Source of the DNA: Streptomyces sp. CB02400 | GTDB taxonomy: Bacteria; Actinomycetota; Actinomycetes; Streptomycetales; Streptomycetaceae | Reading direction: 5' to 3' | NCBI RefSeq assembly: GCF_001905725.1 | Contig: NZ_LIWB01000027.1 | Coordinates: 31,297-95,296, forward strand | Length of the DNA: 64,000 nucleotides | In this document: one piece after another, positions 8,528 through 17,485 of the stretch | Layout: every line of letters begins with the position of its first letter | Numbering within the stretch: position 1 is the first letter of the stretch | Program-made: the position numbers and the translations under genes | The notes under the pieces: model-generated | What the model was told of the DNA's origin: nothing | Databases searched by the model: none | Seen by the model: the letters and a program-made list of their open reading frames with translations, nothing else

Positions 8528-9564
8528 TCACCGCTCCCCTGGGCCGCCGCCGGCTGTTTCGGCGGCAGGCATCCGGTCTCGGGCTGGGAGGTCTCGGGCA
8601 GGTAGTCGCGGGGCACCACACCGCACAGGTAGCTGTCGAACCAGCGGCCGTTGCCGAGGGTGTTGCCGACCAGGCGGTAGTACGGGCCGACCAGCGCGAG
8701 GGTCTTGCCGAGCTGGGTGTTGTTCTCCTCCAGGACACCGGTGACGCGGCTGAGGGCCTTGAGGGTGGGGCCGAGCTGCTTCTCGTTGTCCTCGACGAGG
8801 CCGCCGAGTTCGGTGCCGAGGTCCTTGCTGCCCTTGAGCAGGGCTTTGATGGCGGCGCGGCGGTCCCTCAGTTCGCCGAGCAGGGAGCCGCCGTCCTCGA
8901 TGAGGGTCTCGAAGCTGGACTTCCTGTTCTCCAGCGTCTTGGTGAACCTGGCGCTGCCCTTGAGGAGTTCGGAGAGTTCCGCGTCGCGCTCGGAGACGGA
9001 CCTCGACAGGTCGGACAGGCCGGTGGCGGCCTTGCGCACATGCGGCGGGGAGTCCTCGAAGGTGTCGGAGATGGTCTCGAAGCTCTCCGCGAGCCGCCGC
9101 GTGTCGATGTCGTCGACGGTGCCGCTGAGGTCCTGGAACGCCTGGGTCACGTCGTAGGGGGAGGTGGTGCGGGTCAGCGGGATGCGGCTGCCGGGGTCCT
9201 GCCGGCCGGAGCCGAGCGGGTCGAGCGCCAGGTACTTGTCGCCGAGGACGGTCCTGATGGCGATGGCGGCGGTCGTGCGGTCGCCGAGCCAGGCGTCCTC
9301 GACCTCGAAGGTGACCTTCACCTTGGCGCCGTCGAGTGCGACGCCGGTGACCCGGCCGACCTTGACGCCGGCGATGCGCACCTCGTCGCCCTCGTCCAGG
9401 CCCGCCGCCTCGGAGAAGTCGGCGCTGTAGGCGGTGCCACCGCCGAACGGGAGCCGGTCCACGTTGTAGGCGAGGAGGGCGATCAGGGTGAGGACGAGCA
9501 GCCCCACGACGCCGACGGCGACGGGGTCGCGCTCTTTCACGGGTTTGATGCGCGGGCGCTTCAT
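8524..9564 (-). CDS. mceC: MCE-family lipid-transport protein, MceC position
   Basis: 346 residues from the ATG at 9564, which overlaps the mceB stop; 35 extra upstream codons of the open frame lie inside mceB and were dropped. A basic N-terminus and membrane segment (VAVGVVGLLVLTLIALLAY) lead into the MCE domain (YSADFSEAAGLDEGDEVRIAG, VGRVTGVALDG, VLGDKYLALDP). A helical tube region follows (SESFETISDTFEDS-like helices, then LSELLKGSARFTKTLENRKS). The C-terminus has a Cys-containing segment (WFDSYLCGVVP) shared with the mceB product (WFNLYLCEARV), a feature typical of paired MceB/MceC proteins. Confidence 0.85.
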   Translation of the reverse strand: MKRPRIKPVKERDPVAVGVVGLLVLTLIALLAYNVDRLPFGGGTAYSADFSEAAGLDEGDEVRIAGVKVGRVTGVALDGAKVKVTFEVEDAWLGDRTTAAIAIRTVLGDKYLALDPLGSGRQDPGSRIPLTRTTSPYDVTQAFQDLSGTVDDIDTRRLAESFETISDTFEDSPPHVRKAATGLSDLSRSVSERDAELSELLKGSARFTKTLENRKSSFETLIEDGGSLLGELRDRRAAIKALLKGSKDLGTELGGLVEDNEKQLGPTLKALSRVTGVLEENNTQLGKTLALVGPYYRLVGNTLGNGRWFDSYLCGVVPRDYLPETSQPETGCLPPKQPAAAQGSGE

Positions 9565-10625
9565 CCGCGGCACCTCGATTCGGTGATCGCGATGCCGGTC
9601 GGCGGTTCGGAGCCGTCGGAGGTGGTGACTCCGCTCACGCGCGCCTCGCAGAGGTAGAGGTTGAACCACGATCCGTAGGAGGACAGACGGGCCAGGGCGG
9701 TCATCTTGGCGGGGGTCTTCTCGAGGAAGTCCTCGATCTGCGGGGTGTGCTCGCCGAGGTTCGTCGAGAGCCGGCCCAGTTCGCGGATGTCCTGCTCGAG
9801 GGGCTCCCGTCCGTCCTCGAGGAGGTCGGCGGTGACGGTGGTCAGGTCGCCCATGGCCGCGACGGCCTTGCCGAGGGGTTCGCGGTCCTCGTTGAAGCCG
9901 GTGACGAGTTCCTGGAGGGTGACGACGAGGTCGTCGAAGCTGTCCTCGCGGTCGTTGAGGGTGTCCAGGACGGTGGTGAGGTTCCCGACGACCTGGCCGA
10001 TCACCTCGTCCTTGGCGGCGACGGTCGTACTGAGCGAGCCGATGTGGCGGATCAGGCTGTCGACGGTGGCGCCCTCGCCCTGGAGCACCTGCACGATCGA
10101 TCCGGCGAGTTCGTTGACGTCCTTCGGGGAGAGCCCTTCGAACAGCGGTTTGAAGCCGTTGAAGAGCAGGGTCAGGTCGAGCGCGGGCGTGGTGCGCTCC
10201 AGCGGGACGGTGCCGCCCTCCTCCAGGGTGCCGGTGAGGTCGCCGCTGCCGCGGCCGAGGGAGACGTAGCGCTGGCCGACCATGTTGAGGTACTTCACCG
10301 CGGCGGTGGTCGACCGGGGCAGCCTGCGGTCGTCGCGGACGGTGAAGGTGACCTGCGCGGTGCGCCGTTCCACCACGCGTACGTCGGTGACCTCGCCGAC
10401 CTCCACCCCGGAGATCCGTACGCTGTCGCCGTCGACGAGTCCGGTGACGTCGGTGAACAGGGCCTTGTAGGTGGTGGTGCCGGTGTCGGAGCCGACGCCG
10501 GTGTTGGCGACGCCGATGCCGAGCACGGTCGTGGCGAGGGCGGTGACCACCACGAAGGCGAGGGACTTGAGCAGCGGCCCGGTCAGCGGGCGGCGCCGGG
10601 TGTGCGCGTCGTCGGCGGTGGTCAT
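9561..10625 (-). CDS. mceB: MCE-family lipid-transport protein, MceB position
   Basis: 354 residues. A membrane segment (LLKSLAFVVVTALATTVLGIG) is followed by an MCE domain (KALFTDVTGLVDGDSVRISG, VGEVTDVRVVE, MVGQRYVSLGRG) and a helical stretch (LFNGFKPLFEGLSPKDVNEL, LIRHIGSLSTTVAAKDEVIG). The C-terminus has WFNLYLCEARVSG and ends in ITESRCRG. It starts at the ATG overlapping the mceA stop (ATGA). Sequence similarity to the mceC product is obvious throughout, consistent with gene duplication in the A-F set. Confidence 0.85.
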   Translation of the reverse strand: MTTADDAHTRRRPLTGPLLKSLAFVVVTALATTVLGIGVANTGVGSDTGTTTYKALFTDVTGLVDGDSVRISGVEVGEVTDVRVVERRTAQVTFTVRDDRRLPRSTTAAVKYLNMVGQRYVSLGRGSGDLTGTLEEGGTVPLERTTPALDLTLLFNGFKPLFEGLSPKDVNELAGSIVQVLQGEGATVDSLIRHIGSLSTTVAAKDEVIGQVVGNLTTVLDTLNDREDSFDDLVVTLQELVTGFNEDREPLGKAVAAMGDLTTVTADLLEDGREPLEQDIRELGRLSTNLGEHTPQIEDFLEKTPAKMTALARLSSYGSWFNLYLCEARVSGVTTSDGSEPPTGIAITESRCRG

Positions 10626-11887
10626 CCGAGGGTCACCTCCGTACCGCGGTAGGCGGGGCCGACGAGCAGGCTGCTCCAGTCGGGCAGGTCGCCGGGGCTT
10701 TTCCCGGCGGCGGGGGCGAGGAGTTCGTTGACGAGGTCGTTCTCCGCCGGGGAGTTGGCGGGTCCGAGGTCCTGCTCGGCCGCGGGGCCGGCGGCCGGCG
10801 CGGTGGGCCGGGGAAGCGAGCCGAGGTAGGGCACGGAGGGGCAGCGGGGGCCGCCGCCGGAGTCGTACACCGGGGTGTCGCGGCCGGGGCGGTAGGCGCC
10901 GCGCGAGGCGACGGTGGTGACGTCGACGTGGATGCCGGGCCGGTCGGTGCCCTTGCCGAGCGCCTTGTCCATGGCCGGGACGAACTCGGCGAGGGTGCGC
11001 AGGGTGCAGGGGAAGGCCGAGGAGTACTCGGCGAGCAGTTCCAGGGTGGGCCGGCCGGCGGCGCCGAGCCGGATGACGTTGTCCTTGTTCTTCCGCAGGA
11101 AGGCCGTCACGTCCTCGGCCGTCCGGGTGGTGGCGCCGAGGGTGGCGGCGAGTTCGGCCTCCTGCTCGGCGAGGGTGCCGCTGGTGGTGGTGAAGTCGGT
11201 GAGCGCCGTGATGATGTCGGGCGCGGCGTCCGCGTAGACATGGCTGACCTTCACGAGTTCCTTGAGGTCACGGTTGAGGGCGGGCAGGTGGGGGTTGAAC
11301 TCCTCCAGGTGCTCGTCCAGCAGGCTCAGCGTCTCGCCGAGCCGGCCCCCGCGGCCTTCCAGGGCCTGTGAGACGGCCGACAGGGTCGCGGAGAGCTTCT
11401 GCGGCTGGACGGCGGTGAGCATCGGCAGGACGTCGTCGAGCACCTGCTGGAGTTCGATGGCGTTCTCGGAGCGGTCCTGGGGGACGACGGCTCCGGCGGC
11501 CAGGGGTTCGGGCGAGGGGTTCTCGGGCGGTACGAGGGCCACGAACCGCTCGCCGAACAGGGTGGTCGGCAGCATCTGCGCGCGGGCGTCGGACGGTACG
11601 TCGTCCAGCGTGCCGGGCTTCATGGCGAGGGTGAGCCGGGCCCCGTCGCCGGTGGCGTCGATGGCGCGGACCTCGCCGACGACGACGCCGCGCAGTTTCA
11701 CCTCGGCGCCCGGGTGCATCTGGTTGCCGGCGCTGCCGGTCTCGACGACCACCGGGTCGGACGCGGTGAACCTCTTGTCGTAGACGGCGACGGCCAGCCA
11801 GATCAGCAGGGCGGGCACCAGCACGAACACCACCCCGGCCAGCCGGTGGCGCAGCGTCTGTCCTCGGGTTCCTCGGGGTCCGCTCAT
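10622..11887 (-). CDS. mceA: MCE-family lipid-transport protein, MceA position
   Basis: 421 residues. A basic N-terminus and membrane segment (LAGVVFVLVPALLIWLAVAVY) precede the MCE domain (FTASDPVVVETGSAGNQM, VGEVRAIDATG, LFGERFVALVPP) and a helical region (LQQVLDDVLPMLTAVQPQKL, LNRDLKELVKVSHVYA). The C-terminal third includes FPCTLRTLAEFVP and a Cys (GGPRCPSVPYLG). It is the first MCE gene after the permease pair, beginning one base after the yrbE stop (TGAGATG). In the known complex the MCE proteins receive lipid from outside and pass it to the permease. Confidence 0.86.
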   Translation of the reverse strand: MSGPRGTRGQTLRHRLAGVVFVLVPALLIWLAVAVYDKRFTASDPVVVETGSAGNQMHPGAEVKLRGVVVGEVRAIDATGDGARLTLAMKPGTLDDVPSDARAQMLPTTLFGERFVALVPPENPSPEPLAAGAVVPQDRSENAIELQQVLDDVLPMLTAVQPQKLSATLSAVSQALEGRGGRLGETLSLLDEHLEEFNPHLPALNRDLKELVKVSHVYADAAPDIITALTDFTTTSGTLAEQEAELAATLGATTRTAEDVTAFLRKNKDNVIRLGAAGRPTLELLAEYSSAFPCTLRTLAEFVPAMDKALGKGTDRPGIHVDVTTVASRGAYRPGRDTPVYDSGGGPRCPSVPYLGSLPRPTAPAAGPAAEQDLGPANSPAENDLVNELLAPAAGKSPGDLPDWSSLLVGPAYRGTEVTLG

Positions 11888-11888
11888 C

Positions 11889-12695
11889 TCACCCCGCCAC
11901 CTTCACGGTCGTGGTCGCGCCCCACAGGGCGAGCGACAGGAAGAAGTCGGTGACGCTGATCAGCACGATGGCGTTGCGCACGGACCGGCCGACGGCGACG
12001 CCGACACCGGCGGGGCCGCCCGAGGCGCGGAAGCCGTAGTAGCAGTGGGCGAGGATCACCATCACGCTGAAGATCAGCACCTTCAGCACGGAGAGCAGCA
12101 CGTCCGTCGGGGAGAGGAAGAGGTTGAAGTAGTGGTCGTACGTCCCCCGGGACTGTCCGTTGAACAGGACGGTCACATAGCGGGAGGCGACGTAGGAGGA
12201 GAGCAGTCCGATCGCGTAGAGCGGGACGATGGCGACGACGCCGGCGATGATGCGGGTGGTGACCAGGTAGGGCATGGAGCGGACGCCCATGCCTTCGAGG
12301 GCGTCGACCTCCTCGTTGATGCGCATGGCGCCGAGCTGGGCGGTGAAGCCGGCGCCGACGGTCGCGGAGAGGGCGAGTCCGGCGACGAGGGGGGCGATCT
12401 CGCGGGTGTTGAAGTAGGCGGAGACGAATCCGGTGAACGCGGCCGTGCCGATCTGGTCGAGGGCCGCGTAGCCCTGGAGTCCGACGACGGTCCCGGTGAA
12501 GAGCGTCATCGCGATCATCACGCCGATGGTGCCGCCGATGATCCCGAGGCCGCCGGAGCCGAAGGCCACCTCGGCGAGCAGGCGCTGCACCTCCTTGAGG
12601 TAGCGGCGCAGGGTCCGCGGGATCCACAGCAGGGCCCGTACGTAGAAGAGCAGTTGGTCGCCGGAGCGGTCGAGCCAGACGAGCGGGGAGGCCAT
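11889..12695 (-). CDS. yrbEB: MlaE/YrbE-family ABC permease, second of pair
   Basis: 268 residues with five or so membrane segments. It has the MlaE signature: GGTIGVMIAMTLFTGTVVGLQ, a central EVDALEGMGVRSMPYLV motif (coupling helix facing the ATPase), FNTREIAPLVAGLALSATVG and ALRI/MRINEEVDA. Permeases of this family form a dimer with the MceG-type ATPase and move lipids between the MCE tube and the cytoplasmic membrane. GAGGTCCG precedes the ATG at 12695. It sits between the other permease gene and mceA with almost no gap. Confidence 0.88.
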   Translation of the reverse strand: MASPLVWLDRSGDQLLFYVRALLWIPRTLRRYLKEVQRLLAEVAFGSGGLGIIGGTIGVMIAMTLFTGTVVGLQGYAALDQIGTAAFTGFVSAYFNTREIAPLVAGLALSATVGAGFTAQLGAMRINEEVDALEGMGVRSMPYLVTTRIIAGVVAIVPLYAIGLLSSYVASRYVTVLFNGQSRGTYDHYFNLFLSPTDVLLSVLKVLIFSVMVILAHCYYGFRASGGPAGVGVAVGRSVRNAIVLISVTDFFLSLALWGATTTVKVAG

Positions 12696-12701
12696 CGGAC
12701 C

Positions 12702-13466
12702 TCAGCCTCCCTTCGGCGGGACGATCTGGAGGTAGACGGCCGTCATCACCATGTTGACGAAGAAGAGCAGGAGGAACGTGATGACGACGGACTGGTTGAC
12801 GGCGTCGCCGACGCCCTTGGGGCCGCCGCGCGGGTTGAGGCCCCGGTAGGCGGCGACGATGCCCGCGATGAACCCGAAGACCAGCGCCTTGAGTTCGCTG
12901 ATGTAGAGGTCGGGGAGCTGGGCGAGGGCGGAGAAGCTGGCGAGGTAGGCGCCGGGGGTGCCGCCCTGCATGATGACGTTGAAGAAGTAGCCGCCGAGGA
13001 TGCCGACGACGGAGACCAGGCCGTTGAGCAGGACCGCCACGCCCATGGCGGCCAGGACGCGGGGCACGACCAGCCGCTGCACGGGTGAGACGCCCATGAC
13101 CTCCATCGCGTCGAGTTCCTCGCGGATCTTGCGGGAGCCGAGGTCGGCGCAGATGGCCGAGCCGCCGGCGCCGGCGATCAGCAGGGCGACGATGAGCGGG
13201 CTGGCCTGCTGGACGACGGCGAGGACGCTGGCGCCCCCGGTGAACGACTGGGCGCCCAACTGCTCGGTCAGGGAGCCGACCTGGAGGGCGATGACGGCGC
13301 CGAAGGGGATCGAGACGAGGGCGGCGGGCAGGATGGTCACGCTCGCGACGAACCAGAACTGTTCGACGAACTCGCGGAACTGGAAGGGTCTTCGGAAGAC
13401 GGCGCGGGCGACTTCGGCGGCGAGCGCGAAGAGCCGGCCGGTCTGCCGCAGCGCGCCGGTGATCAC
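12702..13466 (-). CDS. yrbEA: MlaE/YrbE-family ABC permease, first of pair
   Basis: 254 residues starting at the GTG at 13466, which overlaps the ATPase stop as GTGA; the longer open frame upstream is shadow. The sequence has the MlaE pattern: FRRPFQFREFVEQFWFVASV, IPFGAVIALQVGSLTEQLGA, REELDAMEVMGVSPVQRLVV (coupling helix) and membrane helices toward the C-terminus ending in VNMVMTAVYLQIVPP. It pairs with the 11889-12695 product as a heterodimeric permease of the Mce transporter. Confidence 0.88.
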   Translation of the reverse strand: MITGALRQTGRLFALAAEVARAVFRRPFQFREFVEQFWFVASVTILPAALVSIPFGAVIALQVGSLTEQLGAQSFTGGASVLAVVQQASPLIVALLIAGAGGSAICADLGSRKIREELDAMEVMGVSPVQRLVVPRVLAAMGVAVLLNGLVSVVGILGGYFFNVIMQGGTPGAYLASFSALAQLPDLYISELKALVFGFIAGIVAAYRGLNPRGGPKGVGDAVNQSVVITFLLLFFVNMVMTAVYLQIVPPKGG

Positions 13467-14473
13467 GCGCCGCTCCCGGCGGTGGGCATCGGCAGGGTGG
13501 CCGCCTCGGAGTTCTTCGCGTAGGTGTCCCGGATGGCGGAGCGCGCGGCGGGCGGCAAAGTGTCGATCATGCTCATGACACGGTTGCGTCGTCGGGCGAC
13601 GGCCCGGCGCGGCGGGAGGCCGGGCGACGGCTCCAGCTGCGGGACGATCACCCGGGGTGCGGCGGGGGCGGAGGAGGCGGCGCCCGCCTCGGCGGCGAGG
13701 GTGGCCGCGTCCTTCTCCTCGGACATCCCGATGGGGCCCTCGCGCCGGCCGCCGAGGAACTGGGACACGACCGGCTCGTCGCTGGTGAGCAGCACCTCGC
13801 GCGGGCCGAAGGTGACGAGTTCGCGCCGGAAGAGCATCCCCATGTTGTCGGGCACGGTGGCGGCGATGTCGAGGTTGTGGGTGACGATCAGCATCGTCGC
13901 GTCGATCTGCGCGTTCAGGTCGATCAGCAGTTGGGAGAGGTAGGCGGTGCGGACCGGGTCGAGTCCGGAGTCCGGTTCGTCGCACAGGATGATCTGCGGG
14001 TCGAGGACGAGCGCGCGGGCCAGGCCGGCCCGCTTGCGCATGCCTCCGCTGATCTCTCCCGGAAGCTTGCCCTCCGCGCCCAGCAGCCCGACGACCTCGA
14101 TCCGCTCCATGACGATGCGGCGGATCTCGGACTCCTTCTTGCGGGTGTGCTCGCGCAGCGGGAAGGCGATGTTGTCGAAAAGGGACATGGACCCGAAGAG
14201 GGCCCCGTCCTGGAACATGAGACCGAACAATTTACGGGTCTCGTAGACATCCCTTTCGGGACTGTTCACCATGTCCACTCCGTCGATGAGGACACGGCCC
14301 TTCTCGGGTTTGAGCAGCCCTATGAGCGACTTCAGGAAAACGGTCTTCCCGGTGCCGGACGGACCCAGCATCACGCTCACCTCTCCGGCAGGAAGGGTGA
14401 GTGTCACGTCCCGCCAGATGCTCTGCTTACCGAAGGACTTGGTCAGGCCCTCGACCACTACTTCGATTCCCAT
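13463..14473 (-). CDS. mceG: ABC transporter ATPase energising the Mce lipid importer (MceG/Mkl-like)
   Basis: 336 residues from the ATG at 14473, preceded by GGAGGTGAT; a TTG seven codons further up is less likely. The N-terminal 230 residues are a full ABC ATPase: Walker A GPSGTGKT, Q-loop FGLMFQDGALFG, signature ISGGMRKRAGLARAL, Walker B IILCDEPDSGLDP, H-loop VTHNLDIA. The last 100 residues are an Ala/Pro-rich extension ending KNSEAATLPMPTAGSGA; such a C-terminal extension is typical of Mkl/MceG proteins. It is the first gene of the mce operon. In mycobacteria one MceG serves several loci from elsewhere; here it is inside the locus, as usual for Streptomyces. Confidence 0.88.
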   Translation of the reverse strand: MGIEVVVEGLTKSFGKQSIWRDVTLTLPAGEVSVMLGPSGTGKTVFLKSLIGLLKPEKGRVLIDGVDMVNSPERDVYETRKLFGLMFQDGALFGSMSLFDNIAFPLREHTRKKESEIRRIVMERIEVVGLLGAEGKLPGEISGGMRKRAGLARALVLDPQIILCDEPDSGLDPVRTAYLSQLLIDLNAQIDATMLIVTHNLDIAATVPDNMGMLFRRELVTFGPREVLLTSDEPVVSQFLGGRREGPIGMSEEKDAATLAAEAGAASSAPAAPRVIVPQLEPSPGLPPRRAVARRRNRVMSMIDTLPPAARSAIRDTYAKNSEAATLPMPTAGSGA

Positions 14474-15124
14474 ATCACCTCCAGCGGACGTCAATCGGAT
14501 ATGTGCCGCGGGCGCACGTTAAGTCGGCGCGGAGCGCACTGACAACGGGTGCGGCACCGGATCCCCACCGACCCTCCGGAACTTGTCACCGCGCACACAA
14601 CACACCGGCCCCGCACTTGTCTCCGGGGAGACAGGGCAGGGTCCCGCGGCTCCGGGGGGTGTGGATCCGTGAGACCCTGCCGACGGACGCCCGAGCCCGG
14701 TGGAAGGGGGCCGGAAAGCGCCCGTCATGGCTCCGGCCGACGGGGGCCACCGACCTGGAACCGAGCACCACACCGGCACGTTACGGCCGGGTAACCTCGA
14801 CGGGCAACACCGGAATCCGAGTTTTCCGGGATACCGACTCCGGCCATCCGGAACCTGTCACGGAGGACACAAAAAACCCTCCCGATGTTGTCGGCGGGTG
14901 AGTGTCACGACCCCCGATACGGGGAGCACCCGAAGAGCGCGATCATCTTCACCGAACGCTTCCACCTTGGCAGCGCGTGACTAAGGCGAACCGTGAATCA
15001 CTCACTGGGGAAACAGCTTGTTCCACTTTTAAAAGAATCATGGACAACCGCATTGTTCGGCTAAGTTTCCGGCGAGTAACGTCACCGCTCACTGCAGGTC
15101 AACCCTCAAGGAGAGTCCCGAGTC
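14474..15124. promoter_or_regulatory. Divergent intergenic region between mce operon and secreted-protein gene
   Basis: 650 bases without a convincing gene; open frames here lack codon bias. It must hold the leftward mce promoter and the rightward promoter of the 15125 gene. The stretch 15020-15080 is locally AT-rich (TTGTTCCACTTTTAAAAG and GGCTAAGTTTCC) and is the likely core of the rightward promoter; AAGGAG at about 15108 is the ribosome site. I see no clear operator palindrome. Confidence 0.45.
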
Positions 15125-15757
15125 ATGAAGAAGAACACGAGAAGGTCAGCCATCGTGGTGTGTGCGGCCGCGTCAGCGCTGGGTCTCGCCGCCGGCCCGT
15201 CCTCCGCGGTGCCCTCCACGGTGTGGACCGTCACCCCCTCACCGGCCTCGTTCCAGGCCGTGAACGTCGGCAACATCGTGCTGACCGCCACCATCCCGAT
15301 GACCTGTACGACCTCCAACGCGGCCGGTGTGATGAACAGCGCCACCGGCAACCCCGGGGACGTCGCCGACATCAACACCATGAACTTCGGTGCCGCCGGC
15401 TCGCCGTGCACCAGTGTCCTGGGCAACGTCACCACCACGTCGGTCACCCCCTGGGACGTCGTCGCGGAGGACTACAACGCCTCGACCGGTGTCACCACCG
15501 GCTACGTCGGCGACGTCACGGCCAACGTGACCGCCGGCGCCTGCAAGTTCACGGTGACGGGCGAGGCCTCGGCCACCTACACCAACTCCACCGGCATCCT
15601 GGCGGTCAACAGCGTCGCCGGTGAGCTGAAGGTCAGCAACCCCGTCAACTGCGGGGCGATCGTCACCGTCAACACCAAGCCCACCTTCAAGGGCAACTAC
15701 GCCGTCAAGGTGGCGGGCACCGGCGTCATCCCGACCATCGTCGGCTCCAACCCGTAG
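15125..15757 (+). CDS. Secreted protein of unknown function
   Basis: 210 residues. The start MKKNTRRSAIVVCAAASALG with a hydrophobic core and SSAVP cleavage region is a clear signal peptide. The mature protein is rich in Thr, Val, Asn and Gly with alternating beta-strand pattern (VTANVTAGACKFTVTGEASA, FKGNYAVKVAGTGV) and has four cysteines, probably two disulfides (TCTTSN, PCTS, ACKF, NCGA). It looks like an all-beta surface protein. I recognise no catalytic motif. It is the first of three secreted-protein genes in a row beside the mce locus, with a strong hairpin after it, so it is probably transcribed alone. Confidence 0.75.
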   Translation: MKKNTRRSAIVVCAAASALGLAAGPSSAVPSTVWTVTPSPASFQAVNVGNIVLTATIPMTCTTSNAAGVMNSATGNPGDVADINTMNFGAAGSPCTSVLGNVTTTSVTPWDVVAEDYNASTGVTTGYVGDVTANVTAGACKFTVTGEASATYTNSTGILAVNSVAGELKVSNPVNCGAIVTVNTKPTFKGNYAVKVAGTGVIPTIVGSNP

Positions 15758-15776
15758 ACCGCCCCCGCTCACGTCC

Positions 15777-15801
15777 GCCCGGCCGGCGACCCCGGCCGGG
15801 C
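15777..15801 (+). terminator. Hairpin terminator
   Basis: A perfect 10-bp inverted repeat (GCCCGGCCGG / CCGGCCGGGC) with a 5-base loop lies 20 bases after the stop of the secreted-protein gene. Confidence 0.75.
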
Positions 15802-15858
15802 GTTCGCGGGCTCTGTGCCGCGTCCCGCTGACACCGGTCTCCTATCGAGCGGAGTTGT

Positions 15859-17451
15859 ATGAGAGTCCAACGAGCCGCCACCCCGCGGCCGTCCCGTGCC
15901 CGCGCCCGGACCACGTCGATCGCCGCGTTCGTCGTGCTCGCCGCCCTGATCCCGACCACGGCCTCCGCCACGGGCCCCCAGGAGGTCGAGGCCGAACTCC
16001 CCTACATCTGCACCCTCCCCTCGGGACAACTGCCCGCGACGGTGCGGATCTCGGCGGACTTCCCGGAACGGGCGGAGAGCGGCGAGGCGTTCTCGCCCAC
16101 CGGCGTCACCACCACCGTGGAGCTCCCGGCGGAGGCCGTCGCGGATCTCACCGCGCGTGAGGCGGCCGAGGTACGGGCGGCGACCCGGCTCGCTGTGGGC
16201 GTCGCCCAGAACGCGGCGACGGCCACGGCGACTTGGCGCGGAAGCGCCGAACCCGTCACCCTTCCCGCCTCCGGACCGCTGACACTGACCACGAAGGGCG
16301 ACGTCCCCTCGGTGGCCGGCCGGAGCGACGGCGACCTGACCTTCACCGCCGGCGACCTCGCGATCGACCTGGCGCTCGGCACGACGGACCCGGCGGACAC
16401 GGCCGCCGCCGACCCCGGCTCACTGACCGTCGACTGCTCCCTCGCCGAGGACGCTCCGGACCAGGGGCTGCTGGCCACCGTACCGGTCGGCACGGGCGGC
16501 CCCGGGGCGAGCGGCCCGCCTTCCCCGTCCGGGTCCGCGGAGCCATCGGGCTCACCGGAGGACGGGCAGGGGGACCGACCGGAGGAGCGGCGAGGGGACC
16601 GGTCGCCGAAGGTGCTGGAGAACTCGCCCGGCACCGCCGCGGACCGCGACGTACCGCCGTGCCGCTACGACGAACAGCACCCGCCCACGGACGTGTCGCT
16701 CAACGCCTACGTCACCGGCTACGCCAACGTGAAGAAGCTGAAGAGCGCGGCGTACCTGCCGCCGTCGTGCGTGCTGATCGAACAGGGACTCCCCGTCATG
16801 GGTCCCCCCGACCCGGAGTACCTGATCTTCGACACCGTGTCGTACGCGAACTTCCACTACCAGGAGCGCGAACAGACACCGCCCTTCGACGCGACCTTCC
16901 TGTCCTTCGACTTCGCCCCGGTGAAGGCCACCATGGTGCTGAAGCAGACGGGCCCCATGCGGATCGACTCACGCATGAAGATGAGCCTGATCGACTTCAC
17001 CACGATCACGGACACCTACGTCCGGGCCCCGCTGGTCCTGCACGTACTGGACCTCGAGGTCAACGGGACCCCCCTGGACGTCGGTTCCGGCTGCCGGACC
17101 GAGACGTCCCTCGTCTCCGAGGACCCGGACCCCGCGAACTTCCCGGGCGACCACCTGGTGCTGTACGGCCGGGGCGAGCAGATCATCGGCCAGCCGGCCA
17201 CCGGTTACCTGCTCCTGAGCGGCGGCACGCTGTCCGGCGAGACGACCATCCCCGCCTTCACCGGCTGCGGCACCGACGGCGAGAACCTCGACCGCCTGCT
17301 CACCGCCTCCGTCTCCGGTCCCGGCAACCTCATCAAGCAGGTCCAGGGCCAGACGTGCGCGATCGCCGCCCCCGTGTTCCCGAGCCCGACCAACGAAGGC
17401 CAGTGCACCGAGGACCTCCAGCCCTACGAGATCCCCGTCGCCGAGCACTGA
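15859..17451 (+). CDS. Secreted protein with DUF6801-like N-terminal domain
   Basis: 530 residues. A signal peptide (TSIAAFVVLAALIPTTASA, about residues 15-35) is followed by a domain of about 155 residues that I recognise as DUF6801-like: EAELPYICTLPSGQLPATVR and the closing LTVDCSLAEDAP with its paired cysteine. A Ser/Pro/Gly/Glu linker (about 205-265) leads to a second domain (about 270-530) with Cys pairs (PPCRYDEQ, PPSCVLIE, GCRTETS, FTGCGTDG, QTCAI, GQCTED). The function is unknown; the makeup suggests an extracellular, disulfide-bonded protein. The start ATG at 15859 follows GAGCGGAGTTGT. The next gene begins 34 bases after the stop, so the two are probably one operon. Confidence 0.78.
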   Translation: MRVQRAATPRPSRARARTTSIAAFVVLAALIPTTASATGPQEVEAELPYICTLPSGQLPATVRISADFPERAESGEAFSPTGVTTTVELPAEAVADLTAREAAEVRAATRLAVGVAQNAATATATWRGSAEPVTLPASGPLTLTTKGDVPSVAGRSDGDLTFTAGDLAIDLALGTTDPADTAAADPGSLTVDCSLAEDAPDQGLLATVPVGTGGPGASGPPSPSGSAEPSGSPEDGQGDRPEERRGDRSPKVLENSPGTAADRDVPPCRYDEQHPPTDVSLNAYVTGYANVKKLKSAAYLPPSCVLIEQGLPVMGPPDPEYLIFDTVSYANFHYQEREQTPPFDATFLSFDFAPVKATMVLKQTGPMRIDSRMKMSLIDFTTITDTYVRAPLVLHVLDLEVNGTPLDVGSGCRTETSLVSEDPDPANFPGDHLVLYGRGEQIIGQPATGYLLLSGGTLSGETTIPAFTGCGTDGENLDRLLTASVSGPGNLIKQVQGQTCAIAAPVFPSPTNEGQCTEDLQPYEIPVAEH

Positions 17452-17485
17452 TCCCCTGTCCCCCACTCCACGGAAGGCCACCACC

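Noticed and set aside
11884..12627. A 247-codon frame over the yrbE permease
   Set aside because: His/Arg-rich shadow; the permease frame has membrane helices and the MlaE signature.
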